DNA of 64,000 nt from Myxocyprinus asiaticus (lineage: Eukaryota; Chordata; Actinopteri; Cypriniformes; Catostomidae), in the NCBI RefSeq assembly GCF_019703515.2, contig NC_059348.1:20986156-21050155 (forward strand). Reading direction: 5' to 3'. Positions 54,831-64,000 of this stretch are shown here, in pieces. Position 1 is the stretch's first letter, and every line of letters starts with the position of its first letter. The notes under the pieces are model-generated. The model saw nothing but the letters and a program-made list of their open reading frames with translations. It was not told the DNA's origin and ran no database searches. The translations under genes and the position numbers were made by a program.

Positions 54831-55573
54831 ATGCGGTACATCCCAGCTCGATCGGGGGCGGCCTGCGGCACGTTAGGGACCCGAACCAATGTCCCCACCC
54901 CATCACCGGGCATTGGTCCCACAAATGCCTGGGCTCCCCACAGCTCCAGCAGACTGGCCCAGACTGCATGCCCGCAGCAGCGGGTTCACCAACCTGGGAG
55001 TGTGAGTGGAGAGGGACAGGGGAAACAGGTGGGTAGTGCAGCCCCCGAAGCCGGGGAGCTGGTTTGGGAGGGGTAACCCCCCGTTTCCAGGGAGGAGGAA
55101 CAGGATGGAAGGAAGGGGTGGGAATAGAAGTAGGGGAGACAGAGAAGGATCTCAGGGCTCGCCGGCTCCTGAATACGCCGCCATGTGGTCCTCTGGGCGA
55201 TGGTACTGGACCCACTCTGCTGTCCCTCTCGGAAGCCGAGCAATAAACTGCTCCAGTACCACCAGATCGATCACGGTCCTGACATTGCATTGCTCAGCCA
55301 GCAACCACCTCTGGCAGGCGTCCCGGAGCTGCTGGGCGAAGGCAAACAGCCGGCCGTGTTCGCCAAGGGTCAGCGCGTGGAAGCGTTGGTGCTGTTGCTC
55401 TGGTGTCTGGCCAATCTGTTGCAGGATGCAGGAAGTCCACATACACCAGGAGGTTCTCCGCTGGTAACTGCTGCGCTGCGAGCTGGGCGTCCACTGGGTG
55501 TTCGGCCAAACGCATGCCCCCGCCATCCGCTCAAAGAGCTCCAGGAACACCTCTGAATCATCTTGGGGACCCA
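54823..55573 (-). pseudogene. Gmr1-like gag with CCHC zinc knuckle
   Basis: Begins MGPQDDSEVFLELFERMAGA (about 55573), then FAQQLRDACQRWLL and VLEQFIARLPRGTAEWVQYH, the capsid pattern resembling SCAN domains. After a frame change, a basic/Pro-rich linker leads to a zinc knuckle, CWSCGEPRHLWDQC (CX2CX4HX4C, opposite 54910-54951). Capsid proteins of this type package the element RNA. The first part of the gene is missing. Confidence 0.8.
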
Positions 55574-55576
55574 TCT

Positions 55577-56160
55577 TGATGTCAGCTGGTGAATCTGCCG
55601 GCCACTCCAAAAGCGCCATTGCGCCCTCTTCTGTTGATCGAGGTTCCCTTTAACAGAGTTGGCATGGACTTCGTCGGACCATTAGAATGGCCAGCACGCG
55701 GGCATCGCTTTGTGTTGGTTCTGGTGGACTACACAACGCGATACCCGGAAGCAGTGTCTCTTTGCAACATCTCGGCACGTAGTGTTGTGGAGGCACTCTT
55801 CAGAATAATCTCTGAAAGAAATCCTCACTGATCAGGGCACTACTTTCATGTCACATACACTATGCAAGCTGTATGAATTATTAGGTAATAAATAGATTAG
55901 GACAAGCATGTACCATCCACAAACGGATGGTTTAGTCGAATGACTTAATAAGACATTAAAAAATATGATTTGTAAGTTCATGCACGAAGGTGCTCGGAAT
56001 TGGGATAAGTGGCTCGAACCCCTATTATTCGCAGTGCGAGAGGTCCCACAAGCCTCCACGGGGTTTTCCCCATCTGAATTATTATATGGGCGTAAGCCCC
56101 GTGGCGTGTCAGACATAATGAAGGAAAATTGGGAGGAGGGACCTTCATAAAGCAACCATG
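55577..56160 (+). pseudogene. Integrase core (plus copy)
   Basis: GMDFVGPLEWPARGHRFVLV carries the first Asp; YTTRYPEAVSL follows. A small deletion before ILTDQGTTF (55825-55850; second Asp) breaks the frame. YHPQTDGLVE (55908-55940) keeps the Glu, and the spacing from the second Asp is 35 residues (DD35E). Two stops interrupt the region. NWDKWLEPLLFAVREVPQAS and SELLYGRKPRG complete the core. The N-terminal zinc domain is missing. Confidence 0.85.
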
Positions 56161-56223
56161 AAATTCAATAGGGTCTTGACCTGAGCAAACCTCCACACAC
56201 TGGGACATCTATCACAGGAGAAT

Positions 56224-57093
56224 TTGCCACAGGCTCAAGAACATCAGTCCCGGCTGTATAACAGGCGAGCTCGGCTACGGGAGTTTGCACAGGGAAATAA
56301 AGTGCTTGTATTACTACGCACATCAAGCTGTAAATTACTCGCAAAATGGCAGGGACCCTTTGAGGTCACACGGCGAGTTGAGGATGTCGACTATGAGGTA
56401 GTGCGTACATATAGGGGCAGGGCTCATCAAATTTACCACCTCAACCTACTAAAACCACGGAGAGAGATGGCCCCTGTATCCTTGGTGACGGTAGTTCTGG
56501 AGGTGAATCTAAAGGCCAATCAATTCACTCCGGTCCCTTGTGGAGACCACCTCTCACCATCACAATGTTTGCCAGATTGCAAAAAAAGTTTCTCTGATGT
56601 ATTCTCGTCCCTCCCTGGCCGCACTAACCTCATAGAACACCACATCGAGACAACCCCTGGGGTAGTGGTATGTAGTCGGCCCTACCGCTTACCCGAACAC
56701 AAGAAACGGGAAGTATGGGAAGAATTAAAGGCCATGCTCGATATAGAAGAATCCCACAGTGATTGGGCCAGCCCTGTGGTTCTGGTACCTAAGAGGGATG
56801 GCTCGGTCCGATTCTGCGTGGATTATAGAAAAGTCAATGCAGTGTCGAAATTTGACATGTATCCAATGCCTCGTATTGACAAACTGCTTGATCGGTTGGG
56901 CATGGCTCGTTTTTACTCAACACTGGACTTAACAAAGGGTTATTGGCAGATCCCCTTAACGCAGATGTCCCATGAGAAAATGACCTGCTCCACACCGTTT
57001 GCATTACACCAATTTGTGACCATTCCATTTGGGGCAGGGCAGTCTGGACAGTTCCCCTGGCCTGAGTCGGGTGGTGGGGGTATGTGGAGGTGA
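56224..57093 (+). pseudogene. Integrase C-terminus fused in frame to RT N-terminus (plus copy)
   Basis: A 289-codon open frame. The first ~85 residues are the integrase tail (NKVLVLLRTSSCKLLAKWQG, PFEVTRRV, IYHLNLLKPRREM). A linker ends DVFSSLPGRTNLIEHHIETT. Then RT begins: YRLPEHKKREVWEELKAMLD, SDWASPVVLVPKRDGSVRFC, VDYRKVNAVSKFDMYPMPRI and FYSTLDLTKGYWQIPLT (motif A Asp). It is cut after TIPFG before the YLDD motif. The last ~20 residues come from unrelated downstream sequence. This frame directly shows the order integrase-RT. Confidence 0.9.
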
Positions 57094-57150
57094 GGGCGTG
57101 AGTTGAGCGCCCATCTGGGGAGAGAGAAACGGTAAGGACATCCACCGGAG

Positions 57151-57210
57151 ATGAATTGTGACTTTAATCACAACCCCCTTTAATCTACTATGGCTGGATT
57201 TAAGAAGAAA
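57151..57210 (+). repeat. Retroelement leader-like sequence (empty site for the MITE at 50148)
   Basis: AATCACAACCCCCCTTTAATC and GGCTGGATTTAAGAAGAAAG match the flanks of the MITE at 50148-50662, with a single TTAA (57200-57203) and no insertion. Confidence 0.7.
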
Positions 57211-58278
57211 GACTTGAGAAAGTTATAAGTTGCAGCCTGTCTAAATAGACAATCAAATCTACTTATAGATAAAATGGACATTTTCAATTATTAAATAAAA
57301 TAAATACCACTTTCTTGAAACATGTCATTGGCTATGCACAGCCAGTTTGTCATTTAAAGGAATTTTATGAATTCAAAACAAGACTTCAATTATTGTAAGT
57401 CTATGGGGCAAGTTTTTAATAACAGAAGGTATTTGAATACAAGAAAGGAATAGTTTAAATAAAGAAAAATCAACCCGCCGGAATTACCTGTACATCTTTA
57501 ACGCATGACCAGAAGTTATTCGCCTAAAACAGTAGACAGTAGTCCCACTGCTAAAAGGACAATTTAGACAACTTTACAGCTCAAATAATACAATTCTTTG
57601 AGCATAGAAATTCATATAGGCACTTTAACAAAAATACAAACAATATATTTGTGTTTTTAAACCTTCGGGATTGCCTTGCCATATAGGTTCATTTATAAGG
57701 GCATTTCTTTAAAGCAATTTTTGTCTGATTTTACAGACTGAAGGAGAAGTCAAAATTCTTGCCTTAATCAACAGCATTCTGCAACAAGAGAGTCTGCTAA
57801 CCTTATATAAAAATGTTAGTATGCGATGCTGCAGCTGCTGGATTATACTACAGCTGAAGCCAGCTGAGCTATAGCACATTGCTTACAAGCAGTAAACTTT
57901 GTGAGATATACAGTTGTGGAAACAGAGCAGCTTGTTGTGATCATTAAAATTCCCTTAAAGCCATAATAAAAATTGTTTAGTCCCTCAACTGTAGAAACTA
58001 TCAACAAGAGTTATGAGTGTTAATATGTGGTGATTTTCCACAGGGCCAAACTTACAACAGCTGTTTAAATTGGATGGCTCTATATTATAGCAGAAATAAG
58101 AACTTGATATTTTGTGATATGCCACTTTTGTGACATGCTGTTGTGCAATAAAATGAAAATTTGACAAAACACAATAACATTATTTTATTTTTCTTTAAAT
58201 GGCTGAAGGGGTGTTTAAATGGCTTTCAGAGCATTGCTATGTGTTTACTAAGGTATTCTGAGTGTTTTTAGAATTGAG
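57211..58278. other. AT-rich interval without a recognised gene
   Basis: The longest open frame is 60 codons. No terminal repeats were recognised. TTTAAATGGC is duplicated near 58195 and 58214. Confidence 0.4.
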
Positions 58279-58383
58279 TTCCCTTTCAATTCAGTCATGA
58301 ATGCTGCGTCATAGCTGACACTATGGGGTCTTCCCCACAGGCATAGCCAATCTCTGAAACTCTTTAAAATCTTGCCAATTTTT
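58279..58383 (+). repeat. Left inverted repeat of a DIRS-like element
   Basis: GTTCCCTTTCAATTCAG...TCATAGCTGACACTATGGGG, then CATAGCCAATCTCTGAAACT and CTTTAAAATC. The complement is at 63495-63600, about 105 bp at high identity. DIRS elements have inverted terminal repeats, and the right copy lies directly beside DIRS-type RNase H sequence. Confidence 0.6.
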
Positions 58384-58439
58384 CATTAAATGAAACAAAT
58401 GACAATAAAAAGCAAAGTAATCTCTTCAGTAATCAAAAT

Positions 58440-58550
58440 ACTTTTTGAATGTAACTGTATTCTAATTACCAATGATTTAAATTGTAACTGTAGTGGAATA
58501 CAGTTACTTATATTTTGTATTTTAAACACATAATCCCATTACATTGTTGG
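58440..58550. repeat. Dispersed fish repeat piece
   Basis: AATGTAACTGTATTCTAATTA and AAATTGTAACTGTAGTGGAA with a partly inverted ACAGTTACTTATATTTTG. A widespread fish repeat word pattern; no ORF. Confidence 0.5.
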
Positions 58551-58555
58551 GCCTC

Positions 58556-59615
58556 ATGTATTCAGATAGAAGACAAAGGCAGGCCTAACACAGTCGTAAA
58601 ACATAACTTAAGCCCCCACCTTCTAAGTCGTAAATCTTACTGATAAAAATCGCGCCAAAATCAAACAAAGGGAGTCCAAAACAGACTACAGATCCATGAA
58701 GCCTTGCCCTCTAAAGGATCGAGCTCTCAACTCCTATTGGATGAGGCACACAACAGAACGTCCCTCAAACATGACATCATCAGGACTTCAAATAATTCTG
58801 AAATGCTTCCAAAGTGGCTTCCAGCGACTTAGTTCACCGAATACGGACGTAGCTTTTTGCTGCTCTCCGGTGCAGCCTCGTGGCATAAGGAAGTAATGTC
58901 CGACTTGAAACTGTAGCCATACAATCTCCATCTCGCTGGACGAATTGAGATTACTCTGTGTTCAACCGAACACTCTAACGGATCCGAAGGAGACCGCCGA
59001 GCAATTCGCATCTTCATCCGTTGGCCTACAGAAGTGAAGAGATTAAAGATTTCTCTTCCATCTTCAATCAAGTCGAAATTTCTGAGTTCTCCGCCAGCCC
59101 GCCGAGAATCAACAGCCGTACCGCCCTCTGAGAATCAACAGCCGTACCGGCCGCCGACAATCAACAGCCGTACCGCCCGCTGACAGCGCGAGGAAACGAC
59201 CTCTCGTCATTACACAAGGAACCGGGTCAAAGTTAAAGGACGGAGGAAAACACATTCTACCTGTGTCCTCATGCGATTCAAGTAAGAGGTTTACGTCTGG
59301 GCAGATATAGAATATTATAGCGTGTTATTCTTGTGTTTCAAGGTGTTTGCTTGTACAGTTTACGGACCGCCATGTCCGCTAATTATAAATACTCAGGGTA
59401 TTAATTATCACGAATTTGTTTTGCTGTATTGTGGTCCAACCAAATTGGATTGTTGTGCATTTTCGCCATCGCGGGTGAGACAGCAACTGAGTTCATCCAT
59501 TAGAGTCAAATAACACAGGACTTTTACGAGCCCCGATTGTAAAACCGCGTCTCTGAGTGATGAACACGGCTGCTTTATCTCCAGCTATCGCGAAATCAGC
59601 TTTCGGGCTGTCACT

Positions 59616-59657
<42 letters not shown>

Positions 59658-60470
59658 AACCACACTGACACACACACACACACACACACACTGTCACACA
59701 CGCACCTTATGTGTTATAGGATTATTTTTATTTCCATATCTAATCATATCACTGTTTAGTTTGTAGTTGTAAGTCGGAAGTTTATTGACTGCATTGTATT
59801 AATTATTAATTGATATTACTGCATAAATAAACTTTGTTTATATTACAAAGAGAAGTGTTTTGGTTTGTTTTGCATACGCCTGTGTCATGCTGATGGGATG
59901 TCAGTGCTCGGATTCAAACCTTCATTCATTGTTTTTTTTCCCGAAAATCGATATTCTTCGGATGTCGATTTTCCTAAGAAAACAATCTAATGTTGAGACT
60001 GTTTTAATATTCGGTTATTAGTCCCTGATTTCAGGGTGGTGCCCCGTCAATGTTAATCCTTATTAATATTCTATTGATTTTTGATAATTGGTAATTATCT
60101 TTGATTGAATTTGAATGATCAACAAGCTAGTGTTAATTTTAATTAATGTTTCATTGACGTTAACAATTAACGATTATCTTTGATAACTGTTGATTTAAAG
60201 GATTAGAAAAAAAGCTAACATTGACTCTCATCAATGTTCTATTGATTTTAATAATTAATAATTATCTTTGATAATTATTAATTATTGCTAATAACCAAAC
60301 TTGCTCCTAAACATAGCACACTACATTTACTGGAGTCCCATATGAGGTTTTAATGAGTTAGATCCAATTAATTAATTTAAATATTGATTAATAACTACAA
60401 AAATAATTATTAATTATTTCTGATAGTAACACTGATCTAAACAACCAGTAAAGCCCTACAACATGTATTC
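58556..60470 (+). repeat. LTR-like sequence with internal tandem repeats
   Basis: A long non-coding block. Three units of about 27 bp with GAATCAACAGCCGTACCG lie at 59097-59190. CT and CA microsatellites lie at 59620-59654 and 59668-59691. AATAAA occurs in TGCATAAATAAACTTTG near 59825. At 60040-60290 there are three imperfect A/T-rich units with ATCTTTGATAA and TTCTATTGATTTT. Length, polyadenylation signal and repeats suggest a long LTR, but I did not find matching second LTR or target duplication. Confidence 0.45.
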
Positions 60471-60479
60471 CGTTACTCC

Positions 60480-61210
60480 CCAACCCTGCGCACGAGGGAG
60501 GCGCATGAGGACGGGGAGTAGAGCATGGAGATTTGAAGAGGATTTATTGCCGGCTCGTGCCTTGCGTTTCTCCGCTCCTCTACATCAGCTGTCTTCGCCA
60601 GTTCAACGCAAGCATTATGATTGCCTGGGCAGAGCCCACGTGCTGACACAGCACTCACCGAGTTTGATTGCGTTTTTGGTGGGCACATAAAAAACTCGAA
60701 ATTTTAAGCCATACCCCTCTCCTCCCGCCATACTCCTTCTGTGGCTAACGAGAGAACGCACGAGGGAGGCGCGTGAGGATGGGATATAGAGCACAGAAAA
60801 CCTGAGGATGTTTTGTCACCGGCTCACGCCGTGCGTTTCTCTTCTCCATGTAAAACGACTTCGCCTGCCCAGTACAGTCGTGATGCGTGGCGCGAATGAT
60901 GTGATCACATTCGGTGGAGTTTATGATTAGAGGGGTGCTATGTCACTAACATCCCTGCCTGGCATGCAGCGCTCGTTGAGATTGATCGTGTTATTGCGAG
61001 TGCGTAATACTCAAATGCTTTGCACTCGACCTGATTCTGAGGAAGCTGACACCGTCCCCCTCTCCTCCCTATATCTAGTGAGGACAGGACACAGAGTACG
61101 GAGAATTTGAGGGTGATTTTCGCTGGCTTGAGCCTGCGTCCCTCCTCTTCTCCATATCCAGCGGCCTCACCTGTTCCTTGGCAACTGAAGCGGTGATGCC
61201 TGAAGATAAA
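60480..61210 (+). repeat. About 268-310-bp tandem units
   Basis: CACGAGGGAGGCGC(A/G)TGAGG occurs at 60491 and 60759 (268 bp apart), each followed by GAGCA...GG, then CCGGCTC(G/A)(T/C)GCC and GCGTTTCTC. A more diverged third unit starts near 61080 (GTGAGGACAGGACACAGAG). No stable ORF. Confidence 0.65.
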
Positions 61211-61899
61211 AAAAAAAAAAAAACGGTGTTCACCATGTTGGTGCGTCAGAGTTTTGCCACTGGTGCCATTCTTCTAGAACTGCATGAACAGCTTATTATG
61301 GCTTGACGTCTCTGGCGCTGTCGCCATGCTGTGCTTATTAAACACGCTTCTCATTAACCCTGCTGCTGTGAGCCGGCAACAGAGTGTGTCATTTCCTCTG
61401 TAACGTAGGATGGTACGCCCTGTTTTTACTATGGTTGGCAACAAGTTCTCGGTTTTGCCACCTTTGTTGAGGTTTCCACCCAGTCTGTTACGCAGAGATT
61501 ACAGTGGCGTTAATTAAAAGGATGGACATGTGTACATGAATCACCACAAAGTATGGAGAATTTAATTAAATTTGCCTTATTTATCTGATAGAGAACAGTC
61601 ACTCAGAAGTATTTAATAAATGTTGTAGGATCCGACGTGGCAATCAGGTGGTGCTGTAATAGCAGGTCTGTGCTCTGGCTGAGCAAATTACTCATATGAT
61701 CTTTAATATAAGCAATCTTAAACCTCAGCAGTTAATTTTCAAAGTTATCTTATTGAGATTAGTGCAAACACCTTCCTACAATTCTGTTTTATTCCTTGCT
61801 GAAATAAACTGGTCAAGTTTTTAGGCTCTGTCCTCCACCGTAACAGTGCGGGATGTGCTGATTCTCTGCTCAGAGATATTAAATCTCCTCACAAAAGAC
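61211..61899. other. Interval of the DIRS-like region without a clear gene
   Basis: An A-run at about 61209-61223 is followed by mixed sequence with no recognised domain, up to the first RT-like blocks. Confidence 0.35.
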
Positions 61900-63120
61900 A
61901 CGATAGAGATGGCATCAGCAGACGATGCCCACAGCGGATTCCATAGCTGCTATTTTCTAGTCGCCAAAAAGGACTGAGGATTATGTCCCATTTTGGGTCT
62001 GAGACTCTTGAACTGAGCACTCGCGAGGTTTCCGTTCAAAGTGATTACTCAGAAACAAATTCTGTCTCACATTTGTTTCGATCAACCTGAAAGATGCTTA
62101 CATTCACGTACACTTAGCCACTCATCACAGGCCATTCCTGAGATTCGCCTTTGAGGGGACTGCTTACCAGTCAAAGTCCTGCCTTTCGGCTTATCCCTCG
62201 CACATTCACGAGATGTGTCAATACGGCACTCACTCCACTGAGGCTGAGCGGTGTTCGCGTTATGAATAACCTTGACAACTGGTTGCTCTTAGCACAGTCA
62301 GAGGAACAAGCTTGCAAACACAGAGACCTGTTACTTATACATTTGGAGCGTTTGGGACTGAAAGTCAGCTGGTTGAAGAGTATGTTAACACCCAGCCATC
62401 AGATTTCATTCCTCAGCATAAATCTCAACTAAGTCTCTATGATGGCGTGCTTGATGGAATAACACGTTCACGTGTTTGAACATTTTCAAGCTGGGAAAAA
62501 CATTTCCACTGAAGCTTTTTCAACAAGCCCTGGGCCTCATGGCCTCTGTAACAGCAGTCACCCCACTGGGACTACTGCGGATGAGACCACTGCAGTGCTG
62601 GCATAGTCTGAAGGTACCCCATCATTCATAGCGACACAACTGCTTACGTCTTGTGGTGACATGCTGCTGTCTAGCCACGTTAACCATTTGGAAAATGGCC
62701 ACATTCTATCAAACGGGTGTGGATCTCGGTCAAGTGTCCAGATGCAAATTGGTCACGACGGATGCGTCGAACATGGGCTGGGGAGACTTGTGTGATGGGC
62801 ACCCAGCCTTTGGCACCTGGACAGGTGCTCAAGCGACCTGGCACAAAATTTGTCTGGAACTACTCGGTGTATTTCTAGCATTTAATGACTTTCCGAACAG
62901 CCATCCAGGGGTTTCATGTTCTGATCAGAACCGACAACACTGTGGTCGTGGCCTACATAAATCGCTAAGGGGGAGTTCGATCATGGCCATTGATGAACAT
63001 GGCATGCCAGCTACTCCTCTGGTGCGAGAAAAGCTTTCGAATTTTGCAACACACCTTCCAAGTCACCTGAACCGCGGCACAGATTGCTCTCACGACAGGG
63101 CGTAATAAATGGAGAATGGA
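61900..63120 (+). pseudogene. DIRS-type reverse transcriptase and RNase H, degenerate
   Basis: In shifting frames: LKDAYIHVHLATHHRPFLRF and AFEGTAYQ (62088-62170), the RTFTRCVNTALTPLRLSGVR block and MNNLDNWLLLAQSEEQA. The catalytic pair of DIRS RTs (Y/L-D-D-W) reads L-D-N-W (62271-62282). RNase H follows: TTDASNMGWGDLCDGHPAFG and TWTGAQATWHKICLELLGVF (62750-62880). Then WPNRSWFPELI-like sequence at 63360-63470. The wording of these blocks is distinctive of fish DIRS elements. Confidence 0.75.
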
Positions 63121-63328
63121 GACTTCATCCTCAGACAGTTCTGATGATATAGGATTGAGTTGGGGAAGCCGAAATAGACCTATTTGCATCACCGGAGACT
63201 ACACACTGACGCCTGTGGTACTCCCTGACTCATGCTTTGCTGGGCCTGGACGCTCTAGCCCACAAATGGCCAGCAGGATGCAAGTGTGCGTTCCCTCCCG
63301 TCCACTTCAAGTATTGTGCAAAATTCAG

Positions 63329-63470
63329 GAGGACGAGGAAGCGGTACTGCTGGTTGCACTGGAATGGCCCAACCGCTCATGGTTCCCAGAGTTAATAGGG
63401 AGGACGAGGAAGCGGTACTGCTGGTTGCACCGGAATGGCCCAACCTCTCATGGTTCCCAGAGTTAATTGA
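63329..63470 (+). repeat. 71-bp tandem duplication
   Basis: GGACGAGGAAGCGGTACTGC begins at 63331 and again at 63402. Each copy runs through TGGCCCAAC and CATGGTTCCCAGAGTTAAT. The peptide EDEEAVLLVA-EWPN is thereby doubled, with two to three substitutions between copies. Confidence 0.9.
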
Positions 63471-63494
63471 GCACTTGAAGCATTATCTGCCAAT

Positions 63495-63600
63495 TAAAAT
63501 TGGCGAGATTTTAAAGAGTTTCAGAGATTGGCTACGCCTGCGGGGATAACCCCATAGTGTCAGCTATGATGCAGCACTCATTTTTTCATTTCAGGGAACC
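63495..63600 (-). repeat. Right inverted repeat of the DIRS-like element
   Basis: AAAATTGGCGAGATTTTAAAG, then AGTTTCAGAGATTGGCTACG, CCCCATAGTGTCAGCTATGA and TTTCAGGGAACC. It is the reverse complement of 58279-58383 with few differences. Confidence 0.65.
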
Positions 63601-63780
63601 ATGGTTACAGTCATAACCTTATCATTTTTAGTAACTTAGTAACTTATTTTTTAGTTACTATGCAGTTGCAAGTGTGTTCTGAGTGGTTGCTACATGGCCC
63701 AAGTCAAAAGAGCCCACCCCCAAGTCTCAAATGATATTCTGGTTCCTCGATGTGGCTTCAGTCCCTCCTTCAATGTAAGT

Positions 63781-64000
63781 CTAAGGGCTCTATTTTAAGA
63801 GTACTAGCGCAAAGCGCAGCTCTATGCTTTATGTCAAAGTCAGTATAGGCGTGGCCATGAAGTTTGAGTATTTTCATGCAAGTCTGCAAGTATGCGCTGA
63901 GTCTAGGCACAAGTGGGTTTGTTGATATTTTGCGTGCAAAGTCAAGTACAATTTGATTGTGAGGTTCTTCTCCAGTTATTGTACTGTCTGCGTCCTGCAT
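63781..64000. repeat. Edge of a hAT-type MITE, cut by window end
   Basis: Begins AAGGGCTCTATTTTAAGAGT, then CTAGCGCAAAGCGCAG, and has GGCGTGGCC, a pattern common to hAT-derived fish MITEs. The right end is outside the window. The minus-strand 76-codon open frame is probably incidental. Confidence 0.45.

Larger units (their letters stand above)
51995..55573 (-). mobile_element. Gmr1-like Ty3/Gypsy element, minus-strand copy
   Basis: Read on the minus strand the order is gag with zinc knuckle (55573-54823), protease (about 54796-54422), integrase (54387-53330), RT (52990-52380) and RNase H (about 52300-52160), then LTR-like sequence containing an A/T-rich AATCTTTATTAAA (about 52000). Integrase before RT is the Ty1/copia order. 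Among Ty3/Gypsy elements it is known from the Gmr1 group described in deuterostomes. All genes carry frame breaks. The 5' end is cut at the head-to-head junction near 55573. Confidence 0.82.
55574..57150 (+). mobile_element. Gmr1-like Ty3/Gypsy element, plus-strand copy, truncated
   Basis: Begins inside the integrase at the head-to-head junction (QLVNLPATPKAPLRPLLLIE) and continues integrase - spacer - RT. It ends within RT after IPFG near 57033, where the sequence jumps to GGGCAGTCTGGACAGTTCCC and GGTGGGGGTATGTGGAGG, probably the 3' end of the element. It shows independently that integrase precedes RT in one continuous frame at 56224-57030. Confidence 0.82.
58279..63600 (+). mobile_element. 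DIRS-like tyrosine-recombinase retrotransposon remnant
   Basis: Bounded by ~105-bp inverted repeats (58279-58383 and 63495-63600). The 3' third encodes RT and RNase H blocks of DIRS type (61900-63120). No tyrosine recombinase or methyltransferase was found: the right repeat follows RNase H-linked sequence directly. The 5' part holds other repeats, including LTR-like sequence. Thus the unit is rearranged, and its continuity as one element is inference. Confidence 0.55.

Noticed and set aside
52130..55556. + strand open frames up to 196 codons (for example 52302-52892 and 55006-55467)
   Set aside because: They are antisense shadows of the minus-strand Gmr1-like genes.
59493..59766. Open frames of repeated Ser-Leu or Arg-Glu
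   Set aside because: They are translations of the CT and CA microsatellites.

Overview
The window is animal nuclear DNA, most likely from a cyprinid-type teleost. This is inferred from intron-split vertebrate genes, Tc1/mariner, hAT, L1, L2, Gypsy/Gmr1-like and DIRS-like elements, a tRNA-derived SINE, long (TA)n tracts and fold-back repeats of a type common in carp-like fishes. The species cannot be named from the sequence. There are no bacterial genes, operons or CRISPR arrays.

Only two host genes are convincing, and both lie on the + strand in tandem. mff (mitochondrial fission factor, six coding exons, 33165-39508, 289 residues) is followed 1.5 kb downstream by bpnt2/impad1 (Golgi PAP phosphatase, five coding exons, 40966-46496, 341 residues). 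All splice sites are GT-AG, all exon phases fit, and both proteins read through without lesions. Their products act in different compartments, so the adjacency looks positional rather than functional.

Layout: 1-450 edge of a fold-back repeat; 450-5927 decayed L1-type LINE (- strand); 5928-7868 short LTR retroelement with a gag-like gene (- strand); 8536-11790 a 3.25-kb minisatellite of about 29-bp units; 11791-13362 unclassified repeat split by a LINE 3' end; 14733-20750 a hAT-type element with an 8-bp target duplication, split by a Tc1 copy and a nearly complete L2 LINE; 22080-23155 second copy of the unclassified repeat; 25611-29100 fold-back repeat carrying a TTAA-flanked Kolobok-like element with a broken THAP domain and a Tc1 copy with an almost intact transposase; 29498-31560 5' part of another hAT element split by a Tc1 copy; 33-47 kb mff and bpnt2, with SINE, Tc1 and microsatellite insertions in introns; 48027-49800 fold-back repeat and an L2-type fragment; 50100-57210 Gypsy-class cluster; 58279-63600 DIRS-like remnant between inverted repeats, with LTR-like sequence inside; 63781-64000 start of a MITE-like repeat.

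The most notable feature is the Gypsy cluster at 52-57 kb. Two oppositely oriented copies join head to head near 55573, and in both the integrase lies upstream of the reverse transcriptase. This is the Ty1/copia-like order known from the Gmr1 group of deuterostome Ty3/Gypsy elements. It is rare but already described. I found no clearly new biological system; the value here is in well-preserved nested insertions and specific catalytic lesions.
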